From Acidobacteriota bacterium (GTDB lineage: Bacteria > Acidobacteriota > Thermoanaerobaculia > Multivoradales > JAHEKO01), in assembly GCA_030597375.1 (NCBI GenBank), contig JAUVRX010000007.1, positions 1 to 33,354 of the forward strand: a DNA stretch of 33,354 nucleotides, given 5' to 3'. The notes under the pieces were generated by a model. It was not told the DNA's origin, made no database searches, and saw nothing but the letters and a program-made list of their open reading frames with translations. Positions 8,752 to 17,706 of this stretch are shown here, one piece after another; position 1 is the first letter of the stretch; each line of letters starts with the position of its first letter. A program made the translations under genes and the position numbers.

Positions 8752-9558
8752 ATGACGAAAGTGGCGGACAGACTATTCCGATTCCGCGGCCTTCTGGTCA
8801 CTCTGGTGTCCCGGGAGCTCAAGGCGCGTTACCGGGGCTCGGTCCTGGGGTTCTTCTGGTCGCTCGTCACTCCGCTGCTGCTGCTCGGCGTCTACACCTT
8901 CGTCTTCAGTGTGGTCTTCAAGCCACGGTTTCCGGGCTCGGATCCTTACGTCCTCTTCTTGATGACGGGCCTCTTCCCGTGGACCTGGGTTGCAACCTCC
9001 CTGATGGAGGGCACTCAGTCGCTGACAGCCAACGCCGGGCTGTTACGGAAGGCCGTCTTCCCGGCCGAAGTCTTGCCCATGGTTTCGGTACTCTCGAATC
9101 TGGTGCACTTCCTCTTCGCGGTACCCATTCTCGTGGCCGGACTGATTGTTGGCCGCCTCCTCGGCTATCCCATCGGCGGGTGGACAGCGGTGCTCTTTCC
9201 TGTTGTTGTCGCGCTCCAGCTACCGGCCCTGGGTGGTTTGACCCTGGGGCTCTCGGCACTCAACGTCCACTTCAAGGACGTCAAGGACATTGTCGGCAAT
9301 CTACTGGCGCTTCTCTTCTATATGACGCCGATCATCTACCCCCTCGACTTCCTGAAAGCCTACCCTCCTCTGGTATGGGCTATTGAATGGCTCAATCCGT
9401 TTACCCCGTATGCTCGGGCCTACCAGGCGGTCCTCTTTCAGGGGGTGCTGCCGGAAGCGCAGATCTGGATGCAGATGATCGGTTGGAGCTCACTACTGTG
9501 GCTATCGGGAAGCTGGCTGTTCGGCCGACTCAGCGACAGTCTCGTGGAGGCGGTATGA
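8752..9558 (+). CDS. ABC-2 polysaccharide export permease (Wzm/TagG-like)
   Basis: LVSRELKARYRGSVLGFFWSLVTPLLLLGVYTFVFSVVFKPRFPGSDPYVLFLMTGLFPWTW; multiple TM segments. Confidence 0.92.
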   Translation: MTKVADRLFRFRGLLVTLVSRELKARYRGSVLGFFWSLVTPLLLLGVYTFVFSVVFKPRFPGSDPYVLFLMTGLFPWTWVATSLMEGTQSLTANAGLLRKAVFPAEVLPMVSVLSNLVHFLFAVPILVAGLIVGRLLGYPIGGWTAVLFPVVVALQLPALGGLTLGLSALNVHFKDVKDIVGNLLALLFYMTPIIYPLDFLKAYPPLVWAIEWLNPFTPYARAYQAVLFQGVLPEAQIWMQMIGWSSLLWLSGSWLFGRLSDSLVEAV

Positions 9559-10922
9559 GCGTCTCCATCCGGGTCGATGGGCTGCACAAGTCCTATCTGC
9601 GGACGGCGCCTGGTTTCCGATTGCGAACGCTGAAAAGCGCCTTGCTACAGCGAAGCCTGGTCGGAGGTCACCGTGCGGAGGACACCATCCTGGCGCTGGA
9701 GGATGTCTCCTTTACGGTGGAGAAAGGAACTGCCTTCGGCGTCATCGGCAGCAATGGCTCCGGCAAGTCGACCCTCCTGAAGATCCTCGCGGGCATGCTG
9801 CAGCCAACGGCTGGCAGCGTCGAAGTGTCGGGCAGGGTGGCGGCGCTGATCGAACTGGGGGCCGGATTCCACCCGGAAATCTCTGGCCGCGAGAACATCT
9901 ATATCAACGGCGCGGTTCTGGGTCTCAGCCGTAAGGAGATCGATCGCCGATACGACGACATCGTGGAGTTCTCTGGGCTGGCGGACTTCATCGAAGAGCC
10001 CGTCAAGAACTACTCCTCGGGCATGTACGTTCGCCTCGGTTTTGCGGTCGCGATCCATACAGATCCGGAGATCCTGCTGGTGGACGAGGTGCTGGCGGTG
10101 GGAGACGAGGCCTTCCAGCATCGCTGTCTGAGACGCATCGAGGAGTTCCTCGCCAAGGGCAACACCCTCTTGCTGGTCAGTCATTCCCTGGACACCATCG
10201 AGCGGTTCTCGGACGAGGTGCTGTGGCTCGAAAAGGGGCGCAACCGATTGCTCGGCTCGCCGCGACGGGTGACGGATGCCTACCGGCTGGCCGTGGCCGA
10301 TAGGGAGGGCCAGGCCCATCTGGCTGCTAAAGAGGCGCGTCAGAGAGAGCTCGAAGAGGGTACTGGCCCGGGGGCAGGCGAGGCTCCTGACGACGAAGGG
10401 CTGCAAGCGGGTCTGTCACCCGGGAAGCCTGATAGCAGGCGTACGGAAGAGCCCCGGCGATGGGGCTCGGGTGAGGCCGAAGTATTGGGCGTCAGGTTGC
10501 TCGACGCCAACGGCCAGGAAAGATACCACCTGGTCAGCGGCGAGGAAGTGTGCTTCGAGATCGAGGTCGAGGCACATCAGGAGTTGAACGACTTCGTCTT
10601 CGGCATTGGCGTCTTCACTCCCAGGGAGGTAGAGGTCTGGGGGATGAACACCGGCTTGTCCGGATACGTTTCAGGGAGATTGCAGGGCAGGACCAAGGTG
10701 CGGCTCGTGTGTCCGGCGCTTCGCCTGGGCCCTGGCGAGTACCTTCTGGATGTGGCTGTTCATGCTCGAGACGGCTACCCCTATGACTATCACCGACGTT
10801 TTCTGAGCTTCTCGATGACCGCTGGCAGCCGTGGGGTGGGTGTCTACTTTCCCCGGTATCGCTGGGAATTCGATGAGGCCGTACATTGGGAGTCGCCTTC
10901 ACCAGAGGACGGGCGGGACTAG
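9555..10922 (+). CDS. ABC transporter ATP-binding protein (Wzt/TagH-like) with a C-terminal extension resembling the Wzt C-terminal domain
   Basis: ATG overlaps the permease TGA (ATGA). Walker A GSNGSGKSTLLK; NYSSGMYVRLGFAVAIHTDPEILLVDEVLAVGDEAFQ; C-terminal beta-rich ~130 aa. Confidence 0.92.
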   Translation: MSVSIRVDGLHKSYLRTAPGFRLRTLKSALLQRSLVGGHRAEDTILALEDVSFTVEKGTAFGVIGSNGSGKSTLLKILAGMLQPTAGSVEVSGRVAALIELGAGFHPEISGRENIYINGAVLGLSRKEIDRRYDDIVEFSGLADFIEEPVKNYSSGMYVRLGFAVAIHTDPEILLVDEVLAVGDEAFQHRCLRRIEEFLAKGNTLLLVSHSLDTIERFSDEVLWLEKGRNRLLGSPRRVTDAYRLAVADREGQAHLAAKEARQRELEEGTGPGAGEAPDDEGLQAGLSPGKPDSRRTEEPRRWGSGEAEVLGVRLLDANGQERYHLVSGEEVCFEIEVEAHQELNDFVFGIGVFTPREVEVWGMNTGLSGYVSGRLQGRTKVRLVCPALRLGPGEYLLDVAVHARDGYPYDYHRRFLSFSMTAGSRGVGVYFPRYRWEFDEAVHWESPSPEDGRD

Positions 10923-10987
10923 GAGCCCGTGGTAGAAGTATGGGGGGGCGCGTTCCGAGCGCAGGGGTCCTCGGGGCAGGTCTGAAG

Positions 10988-11623
10988 ATGCGGAACCTGG
11001 TTCTCGGCTTGACCGTGATGGCGGCTCTGCTCGTCTGCGGGCCGTCGGTTCGGGCCCTCGCTGCGGCTCCGGAGGATCTGAGCGAGTGGGCGAAGGGTCC
11101 GGCACGTTGGCTCTTGCAGCCCAGCGAGCGGCGGGAGATCCGGGAGATCCGGGATCCGGAGGACGCAGCTACCTTCATCGAGGAGTTCTGGTCTCGCCGA
11201 GATCCTCGACCGGAGGAGCCGGACAATCCATTTCGAGAGGCCTACGAGCAGCGCGTCGCCGCGGCCGAGGTGCTCTATGCCGAGGAGGAAATCCGAGGCA
11301 GCCTCACTGCCCGCGGCAGGGCCCTGATTCTTCTGGGCTCGCCAACCCATCTGAGTATCACCACACGCCCTGTTCTGGCCTGGGAGACGCAGAACCCGGA
11401 CGACCGACGAGTCACCACCGAGAGAATCAGTGTCGAGATCTGGGGCTATCGGCGAGAGGATCTTCCGGCCGCGGTTCTCAGAGCCTGGTTGGAGAAGGCG
11501 AAAGGTGGCGACGAGCCGCTGGCATTGACACTCACCTTTCGAACCGATCGGCGCCGGTCGCAGGTGATGGAGGGAGAAAGCCTCCTCGGTCTGGCGAGTC
11601 GCTCGGCGGTACGAAGGGACTGA
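10988..11623 (+). CDS. GWxTD-domain-like secreted protein
   Basis: Signal peptide; WLLQPSERREIREIRDPEDAATFIEEFWSRRDPRPEEPDNPFREAYEQRV...RGRALILLGSPTHL. Confidence 0.7.
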   Translation: MRNLVLGLTVMAALLVCGPSVRALAAAPEDLSEWAKGPARWLLQPSERREIREIRDPEDAATFIEEFWSRRDPRPEEPDNPFREAYEQRVAAAEVLYAEEEIRGSLTARGRALILLGSPTHLSITTRPVLAWETQNPDDRRVTTERISVEIWGYRREDLPAAVLRAWLEKAKGGDEPLALTLTFRTDRRRSQVMEGESLLGLASRSAVRRD

Positions 11624-11628
11624 CCTCC

Positions 11629-11643
11629 GCCCCGGTGCGGGGC
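11629..11643. terminator. Small hairpin between two convergent genes
   Basis: GCCCCG-GTG-CGGGGC in the 48-bp gap between stops at 11623 and 11672. Confidence 0.3.
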
Positions 11644-11671
11644 CTCTACCGATAGACCTGCCGCTCGGCGA

Positions 11672-12163
11672 TCAACGAATCCGGCGCATCCAACCGACGA
11701 TGAGCTTGGCGTCGTGGGCGTCTCCAAAGGACAGGCCGAGCTCCAGGAACAGGTCGCCACCCCCACTCAAGGGCCACTCGATTCCCACGACCCCGAGGGG
11801 CTCGATGACCCAATCGCTGCTGCTCTTTCCTTGCGGGTGGTCACGATCGACGTAGGCGAGCAAGACTCCCCCGCCTGCATAGGGCGTGAAATTCGGACTG
11901 TTGCCGAATCGGTAGTGGACTGGAATCCCCAGGCTTGCAACGGTGCTATTGTCCCCGAACCCGAGCTCGAAATTGGGTTGGAAGCGGATTCTCCTGGAGA
12001 AGTTGCCGAGATTCCACTGGACTCCGATGATTCCCTGATCGGGATTGTCACCGATTCCACCTCGGACACCCCATGTCTGGTAGCCGAGCTCTGCCAGAGC
12101 GGGTGAGGAATAGGCCAGAAGCAGGAGGCCGATAAGAATTCTGTACTTTCTGAGATGGTTCAT
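11672..12163 (-). CDS. Outer-membrane beta-barrel-like hypothetical protein
   Basis: Signal peptide ending ALAELGYQTWG; alternating beta-strand pattern ending in a barrel-like strand LIVGWMRRIR. Confidence 0.6.
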   Translation of the reverse strand: MNHLRKYRILIGLLLLAYSSPALAELGYQTWGVRGGIGDNPDQGIIGVQWNLGNFSRRIRFQPNFELGFGDNSTVASLGIPVHYRFGNSPNFTPYAGGGVLLAYVDRDHPQGKSSSDWVIEPLGVVGIEWPLSGGGDLFLELGLSFGDAHDAKLIVGWMRRIR

Positions 12164-12398
12164 AACCTGACTCCTTCATGGGGTGGCGCCTCGCCTGGGT
12201 GAGTCCACTGTCGTCCACGGCGCGGATTCTAGCTCAGTGTTCCCTGGTTGCAAGAGGGTCTTTTCCACTTCCACAGTCCTTGCCGCCGGCGCCCAACAAG
12301 AATAGCCTCTGAAACGAAGATCGCTCGGACGGGCTCCTGGCCCCGACGAGTCGGGTTCTGTGCTGCGGTGAAAGTCAGTCTGAATGGGAGGGAAGGAC

Positions 12399-14066
12399 AT
12401 GAGGCTAGTCAATAGCGTAGGGATCGTTGTGGTCCTCGCAGCTTGTGCTCCGGCTGTCGAGCAGACGCCTGGGACCTCGGCTGGAGATGAGTTGGAGGTG
12501 GTATCGGACATCGCCGAGAGATTGGCACGATTCGAGCCGACGGAGCTGGTTGCCGATCTGTCGAGTCTGTCTCAGGAGGAGCGCCAGGTCCTGGAGATCC
12601 TGGTGGAGGCGGCCCGCTACATGGACGAGATTTTTCTGCGCCAGGTCTGGCAGGGCAACCCAGATCTGCGTGCTGCGCTGCAGGGGGCCGAAGGCCCCGA
12701 GATGGAAGCGACCCGTACCTACTTCGATGTCAGCTTCGGCCCCTGGGACCGCCTGGAAGAGATGGAGCCGTTCCTGGGGACCCGGTCGCATCCGCAGGGG
12801 GCCGGGTACTACCCAGAGGACATGGACCCAAGCGAGTTCGAAGGCTGGCTCGCCGAGCATCCAGAGGACGAGGAGGCCTTCACATCGGAGTTCACGGTAA
12901 TCCGCCGCCAGGACGGTGGGCTCGTGGCGGTGCCCTACGCGCAGGAGTACCGTCAGTGGCTCGAGCCGGCGATTGCCAAACTGCGGCAGGCCGCTGAAGC
13001 GACCGACAACGCCTCGCTCGGGAGCTTTCTGTCTCTACGGGCCGATGCCTTCGAGAACGATGACTACTACGACAGCGATGTGGCGTGGATGGATCTGGAC
13101 TCCCCTGTCGAGGTCACCATCGGTCCCTATGAGACTTACGAGGACAGTCTTTTCGGCTACAAGGCGGCCTACGAGGCCTTCGTCACGGTTGCTCTGTCGG
13201 CAGAGTCGGCGGCCCTGGAAGGCTTCAAGCTGGAGCTTCCATGGCTGGAGCTGAATTTGCCCATACCCGACGAGCATAAGAACCTCGACCGCGGCACGGA
13301 GAGCCCGATCCGTGTGGTCGACGTGCTGTTCGTCGCTGGAGACACCAAAGCGGGTGTCCAGACCCTGGCCTTCAACCTACCCAATGACGAAAGGGTACGA
13401 GAGGCCAAGGGATCCAAGAAGGTGATGCTGCGCAACATCCTGCGGGCCAAGTTCGACAAGATCCTGGTCCCCATTGCCGAGCGCGTGTTGGCGCCGGAGG
13501 ATCTGGCACGAGTTTCCTTCGATGCCTTCTTCAACGAGAGCCTGCATCACGAGCTCAGCCATGGTCTGGGACCAGGTCTCATCAACATCGATGGGCGGGA
13601 CACCGAGGTGAGGTTGGAGCTCAAGGAGCTCTACTCCACCCTGGAAGAGGCCAAGGCCGATGTCATGGGGATCTACAACATCCTCGCCCTGATCGACAAG
13701 GGGGTGATGCCGAAAGAGCTGCGAGAGAGCCTGGAGGCTACCTATGTGGCAGGGTTGTTCCGTGCGGCCCGCTTCGGTGTGCATGAAGCGCACGGGCAGG
13801 GTGTGGTCTCACAATTCAACTATCTGCTGGAGAAGGGTGCCCTGGTGGTCGACTCCGAGGGACGGTTTCATGCACTGTCGGAGGAGTTCCCAGCCGCGAT
13901 CGAGACGCTGTTGAACGAGATGCTGATGCTGCAGGCCACTGGAGACTATGAAGGAACCGCCAGATTCCTCGAGACCTACGGCAAGGCCAGCGAGCCACTG
14001 CTGAAGGCGATCGGTCGCCTGGACGACGTGCCGGTGGATATCCGCCCGAGCTTTCCGCAGGCGTAG
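12399..14066 (+). CDS. Zn-metallopeptidase, DPP III (M49)-like lipoprotein
   Basis: Lipobox VVLAAC; FFNESLHHELSHGLGPGLI (HExxH) and downstream LYSTLEEAKADVMGIYNI. Confidence 0.8.
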   Translation: MRLVNSVGIVVVLAACAPAVEQTPGTSAGDELEVVSDIAERLARFEPTELVADLSSLSQEERQVLEILVEAARYMDEIFLRQVWQGNPDLRAALQGAEGPEMEATRTYFDVSFGPWDRLEEMEPFLGTRSHPQGAGYYPEDMDPSEFEGWLAEHPEDEEAFTSEFTVIRRQDGGLVAVPYAQEYRQWLEPAIAKLRQAAEATDNASLGSFLSLRADAFENDDYYDSDVAWMDLDSPVEVTIGPYETYEDSLFGYKAAYEAFVTVALSAESAALEGFKLELPWLELNLPIPDEHKNLDRGTESPIRVVDVLFVAGDTKAGVQTLAFNLPNDERVREAKGSKKVMLRNILRAKFDKILVPIAERVLAPEDLARVSFDAFFNESLHHELSHGLGPGLINIDGRDTEVRLELKELYSTLEEAKADVMGIYNILALIDKGVMPKELRESLEATYVAGLFRAARFGVHEAHGQGVVSQFNYLLEKGALVVDSEGRFHALSEEFPAAIETLLNEMLMLQATGDYEGTARFLETYGKASEPLLKAIGRLDDVPVDIRPSFPQA

Positions 14067-14067
14067 G

Positions 14068-14160
14068 GGGTTGAGGCGGCCGGGCGTTCCTTCCGGCCGA
14101 TCTTTAGGGGCTTGAGGGCTTGAAGCGGCCGGACCTGTGCCGGCCGGGGCGTGTGGGGGC
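14068..14160 (+). repeat. Intergenic GC-rich double-hairpin module, locus C
   Basis: GGCCGG-GCGTTCCTT-CCGGCC then AGGGCTTGAAGCGGCCGGACCTGTGCCGGCCGGGG (14115..14149), identical over 35 nt to 32381..32415. Confidence 0.75.
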
Positions 14161-14180
14161 GAGCGCAAATCTCGGGTCGC

Positions 14181-14215
14181 TGGTGGTATTGGGCCACGCA
14201 CGAGGCTCTCCCCCG
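14181..14215 (-). repeat. Inverted sub-module shared with 33062..33096
   Basis: Reverse complement CGGGGGAGAGCCTCGTGCGTGGCCCAATACCACCA matches 33/35 of 33062..33096. Confidence 0.75.
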
Positions 14216-14317
14216 TCGTCCTGGGCCTCCGGCTGGAGACCTCGTGCGCGGCCTTGCACCGTTGTCTGATCTCAAAGTGACAGGATACTTCGAGACTCCC
14301 TGCCAAGGAGTCGCCCC

Positions 14318-15592
14318 CTACGCCCTCGAGCCCCTCTCCGGGGCCTGATGCACCAGCTTGCCGTTCTTGATGACGGCGCTCACTGGGTTGATCCCGTAAT
14401 GGTAGGCCAGGTGCAGCAGATTGGGGGCGTCGAGAACCACCAGGTCGGCCTTCTTGCCGACCTCGATGGAGCCGATGCTCTCACCTAGTCCCAGACAGCA
14501 GGCGGCGTTCAACGTCGCCGCGGTCAGGGCCTCTTCGATGGACAGACCCAACTCGTAGACTGCCAGGACAAAGACCATCGGCACCGACTCGGTGAAGGAG
14601 GACCCCGGGTTGCAATCGGTGGCCAGGGCGATCGGGATTCCCGCCTCGAGAAGCCTTCGAGCCGGAGCGTACTTGTGCTTCATGAGGAAGAAGCTGGTTC
14701 CGGGCAGCAGGACCGCGGTGACACCGGCAGCCGCCATGGCCTCGACGCCGGCCGGGGAGATTGCGGTGAGGTGGTCGGCAGAGAAGGCTTTCAGCTCGGC
14801 CGCCAGCTCGGCACCGCCGGAGTCGACGAATTCGTCGGCATGGAGGCGAGGGGCAAGACCATTCTGTGCGCCGGCCACCAGCACTCGGTGCGACTCCTCG
14901 GCAGAGAAGACACCTTCCTCGCAGAAGACATCGCAGAACCGGGCGAGTCCCGCTTCGGAAGCGGCGGGGATGATCTCCTGACAGACGATGTCCAGATAGC
15001 GCTCCCTTTCCTTGCGATACTCGGGTGGAGTCTCATGGGCCGCGAGGAGGGTTGGGACGAGGTCGACCGGGTGCTCCTCAGAGGCGCGCCGAATCGCACC
15101 CAGTTGCTTCAGCTCGTCGTCGAGGGTGAGGCCGTAGCCGCTCTTGGCCTCAGCCGTCGTCGTGCCATGGATCAGCATGAGATCGAGGCGGTCCAGGACC
15201 CCCTGCGTCAGATCGGCTTCCGAAGCCTGCCGCGTGGCTCGTACCGTGGAGAGGATGCCTCCGCCCTCGGCGGCGATCTCCATGTAGGTCTTGCCTGCCA
15301 GGCGTTGAGCGAATTCCTCCTCGCGACTACCTGCCCAGGGCAGGTGAGTGTGGGGATCGACGAATCCGGGAATCAGGGTCCCCCCCCTGGCGTCGAGTCG
15401 CTGCGCTCCGTCCAGGGGTCCCGCATCCCGCTCGATCTCTTGTCGCGAACCGACGCCAGCGATCTCACCCTCTCGGCACAGTACTTCCACCCCGGAGAGG
15501 CGACGGACCCCGGCTTGGTCTGCCCCCGTCAGGGGCTCGTTGCCGACGGGGGTAGCTACTTCGGACAGATTGGTGATCAGTAGTTGGCTCAT
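14318..15592 (-). CDS. hutI: Imidazolonepropionase
   Basis: FVDPHTHLPWAGSREEEFAQRLAGKTYMEIAAEGGGILSTVRATR; LHADEF; ATDCNPGSSFTESVPMVFVLA. Start at MSQLLITN. Confidence 0.92.
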   Translation of the reverse strand: MSQLLITNLSEVATPVGNEPLTGADQAGVRRLSGVEVLCREGEIAGVGSRQEIERDAGPLDGAQRLDARGGTLIPGFVDPHTHLPWAGSREEEFAQRLAGKTYMEIAAEGGGILSTVRATRQASEADLTQGVLDRLDLMLIHGTTTAEAKSGYGLTLDDELKQLGAIRRASEEHPVDLVPTLLAAHETPPEYRKERERYLDIVCQEIIPAASEAGLARFCDVFCEEGVFSAEESHRVLVAGAQNGLAPRLHADEFVDSGGAELAAELKAFSADHLTAISPAGVEAMAAAGVTAVLLPGTSFFLMKHKYAPARRLLEAGIPIALATDCNPGSSFTESVPMVFVLAVYELGLSIEEALTAATLNAACCLGLGESIGSIEVGKKADLVVLDAPNLLHLAYHYGINPVSAVIKNGKLVHQAPERGSRA

Positions 15593-16266
15593 GATGGGCT
15601 CAATCCTATGCGCTGGCGGCCCAGAATCTCGACTTGGCTCCTGGCCCAGGAGACGACCTCCTGCCAGTCCATCGGTGCCGTCAGAGTCGGCATCGGCTCG
15701 CCTTCGGTCTGGGAGAGATCGCTGAGTCCCTTGAGAGCCTGGAGGGGAAAGTCCCTTACATGTCCGAACTTTCCGGCCGAAGACTCCAGCAGCTCGGCCA
15801 GGGGCAATTGCTGGCAAAGTAGATAGAGGTCGACGAAATCACGACGCGTGCCACGGCTGATGATGGCTCCCAACTTCATGAGTCCGAGGTCGATGGGTGA
15901 AGCTACCGCGAAGCCTTCGAATGTGGTTTCGGAGTCGACAAGGGGATAGGGGTAGTAGAAAAGCCGGAGACCGACTCCCCTGTTCATCCGGGTATGGAGG
16001 AAGCCGTCGCGAGCCGTTTCCACTCGACAGGACGGATCTGCTTCGATCAGCGTCTCCAGAATGTCTCGCCGGTCGAGAGAGCGCAGCCGCAGTACGGGGC
16101 TCATGAGATCGAGGTCGTAAACGGGTCGATGCCCCAGGTAGAGAGCGAGAGCCGCCGAACCTGCCAGGTACGCGTCCTTGGCCCAGTCGCAGTCGGTCAG
16201 CCGAGCCATGAGATGCCGACTTTCAGGTGCCAGGCTCTCGGGGTGGTGAATCGTCAAAAGGGCCAT
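15589..16266 (-). CDS. AbiEii/AbiGii-type nucleotidyltransferase-like protein
   Basis: YLAGSAALALYLGHRPVYDLDLMSP (NTase GS...DxD); FYYPYPLV...ASPIDLGLMKLGAIISRGTRRDFVDLYLL. Confidence 0.75.
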   Translation of the reverse strand: MALLTIHHPESLAPESRHLMARLTDCDWAKDAYLAGSAALALYLGHRPVYDLDLMSPVLRLRSLDRRDILETLIEADPSCRVETARDGFLHTRMNRGVGLRLFYYPYPLVDSETTFEGFAVASPIDLGLMKLGAIISRGTRRDFVDLYLLCQQLPLAELLESSAGKFGHVRDFPLQALKGLSDLSQTEGEPMPTLTAPMDWQEVVSWARSQVEILGRQRIGLSPS

Positions 16267-16553
16267 AGGTCTTCGGTCTCAGGCGGCCGTTCGGCGACAG
16301 CGTGGACATCGCCCAGGAGGGTCGCCCAGAAGGCCAGAGAGCGTCTCGAGAGCTGGCGAGCTCCGTGATCCCTCAGCCAGGTCAGCAGCACGTTCTCGGT
16401 GATGTTTTCTGTCAGCCAGCGAAGATCTCGGCCGTCGCCCTCCTCGAAGAGCCGGCCTATCAAGAAAGCCTGGTGCTCCGGGATGTTTACCTTGCCGTCG
16501 CCATAGTGCGCCAGGAGTCTTCGGGTCGAGGAGGGGAAAGGGAACTGGCTCAC
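16254..16553 (-). CDS. DUF6922-like small protein, putative partner of the nucleotidyltransferase
   Basis: GTG start; VSQFPFPSSTRRLLAHYG...EHQAFLIGRLFEEGDGRDLRWLTENITENVLLTWLRDHGARQLSRRSLAFWATLL. Confidence 0.6.
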   Translation of the reverse strand: MSQFPFPSSTRRLLAHYGDGKVNIPEHQAFLIGRLFEEGDGRDLRWLTENITENVLLTWLRDHGARQLSRRSLAFWATLLGDVHAVAERPPETEDLWPF

Positions 16554-17257
16554 TGTCGAACCTGGCGGGGACCGAACAGGTCCGTGCCGACCCGCACATG
16601 GGTGGCACCCTCTTCGATAGCGATCTCGAAGTCCTGGCTCATGCCCATGGAGAGGCACCCAGGTAATCCTTGCCACCCGAGAATGGGACGCAGGTCGTCG
16701 CGAAGCTGTCGCAGGCGTCGGAACCAGGCACGGATGGCTTCCGGTTCGCTCTCGAGAGGCGGAACGGCCATGAGACCGACCAGTCGGACGGACTGCAAGG
16801 AGACGAGTATCTCCGCAGCATGCGGCAGGTCGTCAGGTAGGAATCCATGCTTGGTCTCTTCCGCCCCGAGATTCACCTCGAGGAACCCCTGGATGCTGCG
16901 ATCGACCCTCTGAGCCTCCTTGTCCAGGGCTCTGGCCAGCTTGATCCGGTCGATGGAGTGAACGGTCGAGAAGTGGGGTACCACCTTCTTTACTTTGTTG
17001 GTCTGCAGAGGTCCGATCAGATGCCACTCCACCTCATCCGGAAGACTGGGCATCTTGGCCAGGGCCTCCTGGACCCGGTTCTCGCCGAAGATAGTGACCC
17101 CCGCCGACCAGGCCGCCAGTAGACGCCCGACAGGTTGACTCTTGCTCGCGCCCAACAGGGTGATCTCTTCGGGGTCGCGGTCACAACGATCACAGGCCTC
17201 GGCAATGCGCTGGCGGATGGCTCTTACACGTTCGGCACCGGTGGGTTCTGTTGTCAT
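16550..17257 (-). CDS. YggS/PROSC-family PLP-binding protein
   Basis: ITLLGASKSQPVGRLLAAWSAGVTIFGENRVQEALAKMPSL...WHLIGPLQTNKVKKVV...VNLGAEETKHGF...LSMGMSQDFEIAIEEGATHVRVGTDLFG. Confidence 0.93.
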   Translation of the reverse strand: MTTEPTGAERVRAIRQRIAEACDRCDRDPEEITLLGASKSQPVGRLLAAWSAGVTIFGENRVQEALAKMPSLPDEVEWHLIGPLQTNKVKKVVPHFSTVHSIDRIKLARALDKEAQRVDRSIQGFLEVNLGAEETKHGFLPDDLPHAAEILVSLQSVRLVGLMAVPPLESEPEAIRAWFRRLRQLRDDLRPILGWQGLPGCLSMGMSQDFEIAIEEGATHVRVGTDLFGPRQVRQ

Positions 17258-17706
17258 GGGTGTGGAACCTCGAGCTCCAGCCACGCCGGCAGAGGAGCCC
17301 GAAGATCGACGGCCTGATTGGCCAGACGGTCGGCCTCCATGTTCTGTTCCCGCGCCACGTGCTCGATTGTGAAGTCGGGGATCGTCTGTCGGAGTTTCAG
17401 CACCCGCAAGAAGATGGGCACCAGGTGGGGTGCCTTCACCCGGTAGGCACCGGTGACCTGGCGCACGAGAAGCTGGCTGTCGCTGTAGACGATGAGCTTC
17501 TTCATCTCTCGGTCGCCGGCCAGGGTGAGCACCGCAATCAGGGCAGCGTACTCGGCCACGTTGTTGGTGGTTTTGCCGAGGTACCCAACGATCTCCTCGC
17601 CGCCCCGATCCGTTTCGAGGAGGACTCCAAAACCGGCTTCGCCAGGGTTCCCCCTGGACGCGCCGTCGATCCAGGCACGGGCGCTACCACCACTGGGTGG
17701 GTTCAA
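17254..17706 (-). CDS. Ribonuclease HI-family protein
   Basis: ARAWIDGASRGNPGEAGFGVLL...TNNVAEYAALIAVL...LIVYSDSQLLVRQVTGAYRV...HVAREQNMEADRLANQAVD. Confidence 0.92.
   Translation of the reverse strand: MNPPSGGSARAWIDGASRGNPGEAGFGVLLETDRGGEEIVGYLGKTTNNVAEYAALIAVLTLAGDREMKKLIVYSDSQLLVRQVTGAYRVKAPHLVPIFLRVLKLRQTIPDFTIEHVAREQNMEADRLANQAVDLRAPLPAWLELEVPHP

Noticed and set aside
14675-15583. 302-aa + strand ORF opposite hutI
   Set aside because: Antisense to a clear HutI; no domain features.
15725-15755. PLQALK peptide inside the nucleotidyltransferase CDS resembling the repeat-derived LQALK peptide
   Set aside because: Only partial nucleotide similarity and placed in-frame in a CDS; may be coincidence, so not claimed as a repeat insertion.
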